Shown: piece by piece, positions 62,630-64,000 of the stretch
Position numbering within the stretch: the first letter of the stretch is position 1
Layout: every line of letters begins with the position of its first letter
NCBI RefSeq assembly: GCF_042675665.1
Contig: NZ_JBHTJI010000001.1
Coordinates: 1,240,001 to 1,304,000, forward strand
DNA length: 64,000 bases
From: Mariniflexile jejuense
Lineage (GTDB): Bacteria > Bacteroidota > Bacteroidia > Flavobacteriales > Flavobacteriaceae
Direction: 5' to 3'
Position numbers and translations under genes: made by a program
Notes under the pieces: generated by a model
Databases searched by the model: none
Seen by the model: the letters and a program-made list of their open reading frames with translations, nothing else
Told to the model about the DNA's origin: nothing

Positions 62630-63471
62630 TTAAACAAGCTTTTAATATATTTTAATGGTGACAATATAACTTTTCCTATTTTATATTCTAAGGATGTTTT
62701 GGCCTTAATTTCAGAATTTCTATATAGGTTTATTAAAAAAAATAAATATGATTTTGTATTAGCAAAGTGCTTTAAATAAATATCATTGTGCTTTTCAAAC
62801 ACATACTCCATGTTAGAAATTCTATGATATTGCAAAGTATCTACCAGCATTGACTGTTCCGATTTTCGATAATAAAACAAGTAGTCTTCAACAAAGGTAT
62901 ATTTCCAACCTTTTTTAAGTACAGCAATCCAAAACTCCCAATCTTCGAATCCTTTGATCATCGTTTCATCATAACCTCCTACTTCTTTCCAACAACCTTT
63001 TCTATATATTGATGATGGCATTAAAACATTTTCAAACATTAAATCTCTGTAGGTACTTCCTGAAGCTTCATACTTTTTTATAATGTTTGAAGTATTTCCT
63101 GTAAAAAATATCCTGTAGCTTGATACTATAGCTAATTCTTTATTAGATTGTAAAACAGGTAAGGTTTTAAGTATGTAATCTTGATGTAGTATATCATCAG
63201 CGTCCAATACTATGATATAGTTACCATTACTTATTTGAATGCCAGCATTTCTGGCATTTGGTAAACCACCGTTTTTTTTATTTATATAACTTATTCTATC
63301 ATCTTTGTTGCACCATATCTTTGCAATCTCTTCGGTATTGTCTGGACTGCCATCATTCACTATAATACATTCCCAATTCGTATAACTTTGGTTTAATACA
63401 GATTGCAAAGCTTCACCTAAAAAATGAGCTTGTTTGAAACAAGGAACTATTATAGATACTAACTCGTTCAT
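62626..63471 (-). CDS. Glycosyltransferase family 2
   Basis: A 281-residue GT-A enzyme. SIIVPCFKQAHFLGEALQSV at the N-terminus, IIVNDGSPDNTEEI nucleotide site, IIVLDADDILHQDYI metal site, and GFEDWEFWIAVLKKGW catalytic region are all typical of SpsA-like enzymes. It starts immediately before the previous gene's stop and overlaps the next gene by 4 nt, fitting an operon. Confidence 0.93.
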   Translation of the reverse strand: MNELVSIIVPCFKQAHFLGEALQSVLNQSYTNWECIIVNDGSPDNTEEIAKIWCNKDDRISYINKKNGGLPNARNAGIQISNGNYIIVLDADDILHQDYILKTLPVLQSNKELAIVSSYRIFFTGNTSNIIKKYEASGSTYRDLMFENVLMPSSIYRKGCWKEVGGYDETMIKGFEDWEFWIAVLKKGWKYTFVEDYLFYYRKSEQSMLVDTLQYHRISNMEYVFEKHNDIYLKHFANTKSYLFFLINLYRNSEIKAKTSLEYKIGKVILSPLKYIKSLFK

Positions 63472-64000
63472 TTAAAATTTATTTAGCAAACGTAATTTAA
63501 TAAGTAATTTTATTTTTTTTGACCTACGTAAATTGTGGACGATAGTCATGTATTTTAACACATCATCTAAATCATTCATAAACAATGAGTAAGACTTTTT
63601 TAACACAATTTGCTTCTCTGCTTCTATAACCTTTAAATTTTCTAATTTAGAACTAATACCATCTTGATAAAATACCGTTAAAGTTTTATCTATATGACAA
63701 TAAGATGCATTATGTTTACAAATAGAATCTAGAAAGAATTTCCAATCGGATACAATTTTAAAATCTTCTTCAAATAAACCTTCTGATTTTAATAGTTCGG
63801 ATTTTATAAACGAAGCTTGATGTGGTAAATTATCTTTTAAAAAGTAAGCAAAAGATAAAGTGTCTGGATATTCCTTAATAAATGTTTTGGTTTTACCAAC
63901 AACTTTTTGGTTAAAATAAATAATGTCATAATTTTCAACACTATATATATTCTTAGCTAATACTTTATTATTAAAAAAATGATCGCCACTATTTAAAAAA
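63472..64000 (-). CDS. Glycosyltransferase family 2, 5' part beyond window
   Basis: The last 175 codons of a protein that starts beyond 64000. The remaining piece covers the acceptor side of a GT2 domain: NSGDHFFNNK, LPHQASFIKSELL (the usual HQA/S-F-I-K element), FEEDFKIVSDWKFFLDSI with the catalytic acid, and a basic C-terminal tail. Its TAA abuts the ATG of the next gene without a gap. The frame has no internal stop over this distance. Confidence 0.85.
   Translation of the reverse strand, partial: FLNSGDHFFNNKVLAKNIYSVENYDIIYFNQKVVGKTKTFIKEYPDTLSFAYFLKDNLPHQASFIKSELLKSEGLFEEDFKIVSDWKFFLDSICKHNASYCHIDKTLTVFYQDGISSKLENLKVIEAEKQIVLKKSYSLFMNDLDDVLKYMTIVHNLRRSKKIKLLIKLRLLNKF

Noticed and set aside
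1..64000. tRNA or rRNA genes, insertion sequences, prophage or defence islands
   Set aside because: No cloverleaf with a T-loop, no transposase, integrase, phage structural or restriction gene, and no terminal inverted repeats were seen on reading both strands.

Overview
The window looks like a chromosomal segment of a low-GC member of the Bacteroidota, most likely a marine Flavobacteriaceae. The evidence is AT-rich DNA, TonB-dependent receptors with carboxypeptidase-like N-terminal domains, type IX secretion (T9SS) substrates with Por sorting domains, a PorV-like protein, DUF3276 (PUR), DUF1573, a cyclophilin-FKBP fusion, a short ProB without PUA domain, and promoter-like TAnnTTTG boxes. The genus cannot be fixed from the sequence alone. 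I see no tRNA, rRNA, insertion sequence, prophage or CRISPR array.

Layout. (1) 1-8.0 kb, minus strand: the 5' part of an outer-membrane beta-barrel receptor, then a probable metal or iron acquisition locus read DUF4856 lipoprotein, imelysin lipoprotein, HTTM membrane protein, TonB-dependent receptor. (2) 8.1-21.1 kb: housekeeping and metabolic genes (HMG-CoA lyase, pyrD, pepT, nhaD, proC-proB, yajC-DUF1573-nusB) around two neighbouring T9SS substrates, a spondin-domain protein and an M43 pappalysin-like protease. (3) 21.3-37.4 kb: an MsbA-like exporter, DUF3276 protein, CsaA-like protein, thioredoxin-like protein, acetyltransferase, DinB-fold protein, dual-family prolyl isomerase, recQ, an envelope operon kdsD-tatC-CMD-lptB, a LURP-one-like protein, DUF808, pssA, a PorV2-like protein and a DUF4105/Lnb-domain protein. 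(4) 37.4-64.0 kb, all minus strand and open at the right edge: a large surface polysaccharide cluster.

The polysaccharide cluster holds fifteen recognisable glycosyltransferases (one cut by the window end), one further GT-B-like protein, a Wzy-like polymerase/ligase, two methyltransferases, an MBOAT/SGNH O-acyltransferase pair, an AT3 acyltransferase and a terminal polyprenyl-phosphate sugar phosphotransferase that would start the repeat unit. Genes are tightly packed with many 1-20 nt overlaps, so they are probably co-transcribed from right to left. No flippase or Wza/Wzc export genes are visible; they may lie beyond 64 kb.

The two most interesting points are in this cluster. First, a nonulosonic (sialic) acid module pairs an animal NANS-like synthase lacking the SAF/antifreeze domain with a CMP-sialate synthetase fused to a HAD phosphatase whose catalytic motifs look intact. 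This suggests the phosphorylated (9-phosphate) route rather than the usual bacterial NeuB route. Second, the AT3 acyltransferase is interrupted at a (TA)6 dinucleotide tract; (TA)7 would restore a 361-residue protein with the conserved family motif, which looks like slippage phase variation of surface glycan acylation. Other points worth attention are the DUF4856-imelysin-HTTM-receptor locus, a RecQ without zinc-binding cysteines, a class 2-like PyrD with a cysteine at the catalytic serine position, and an unexplained long leader before the GNAT-proC-proB genes.
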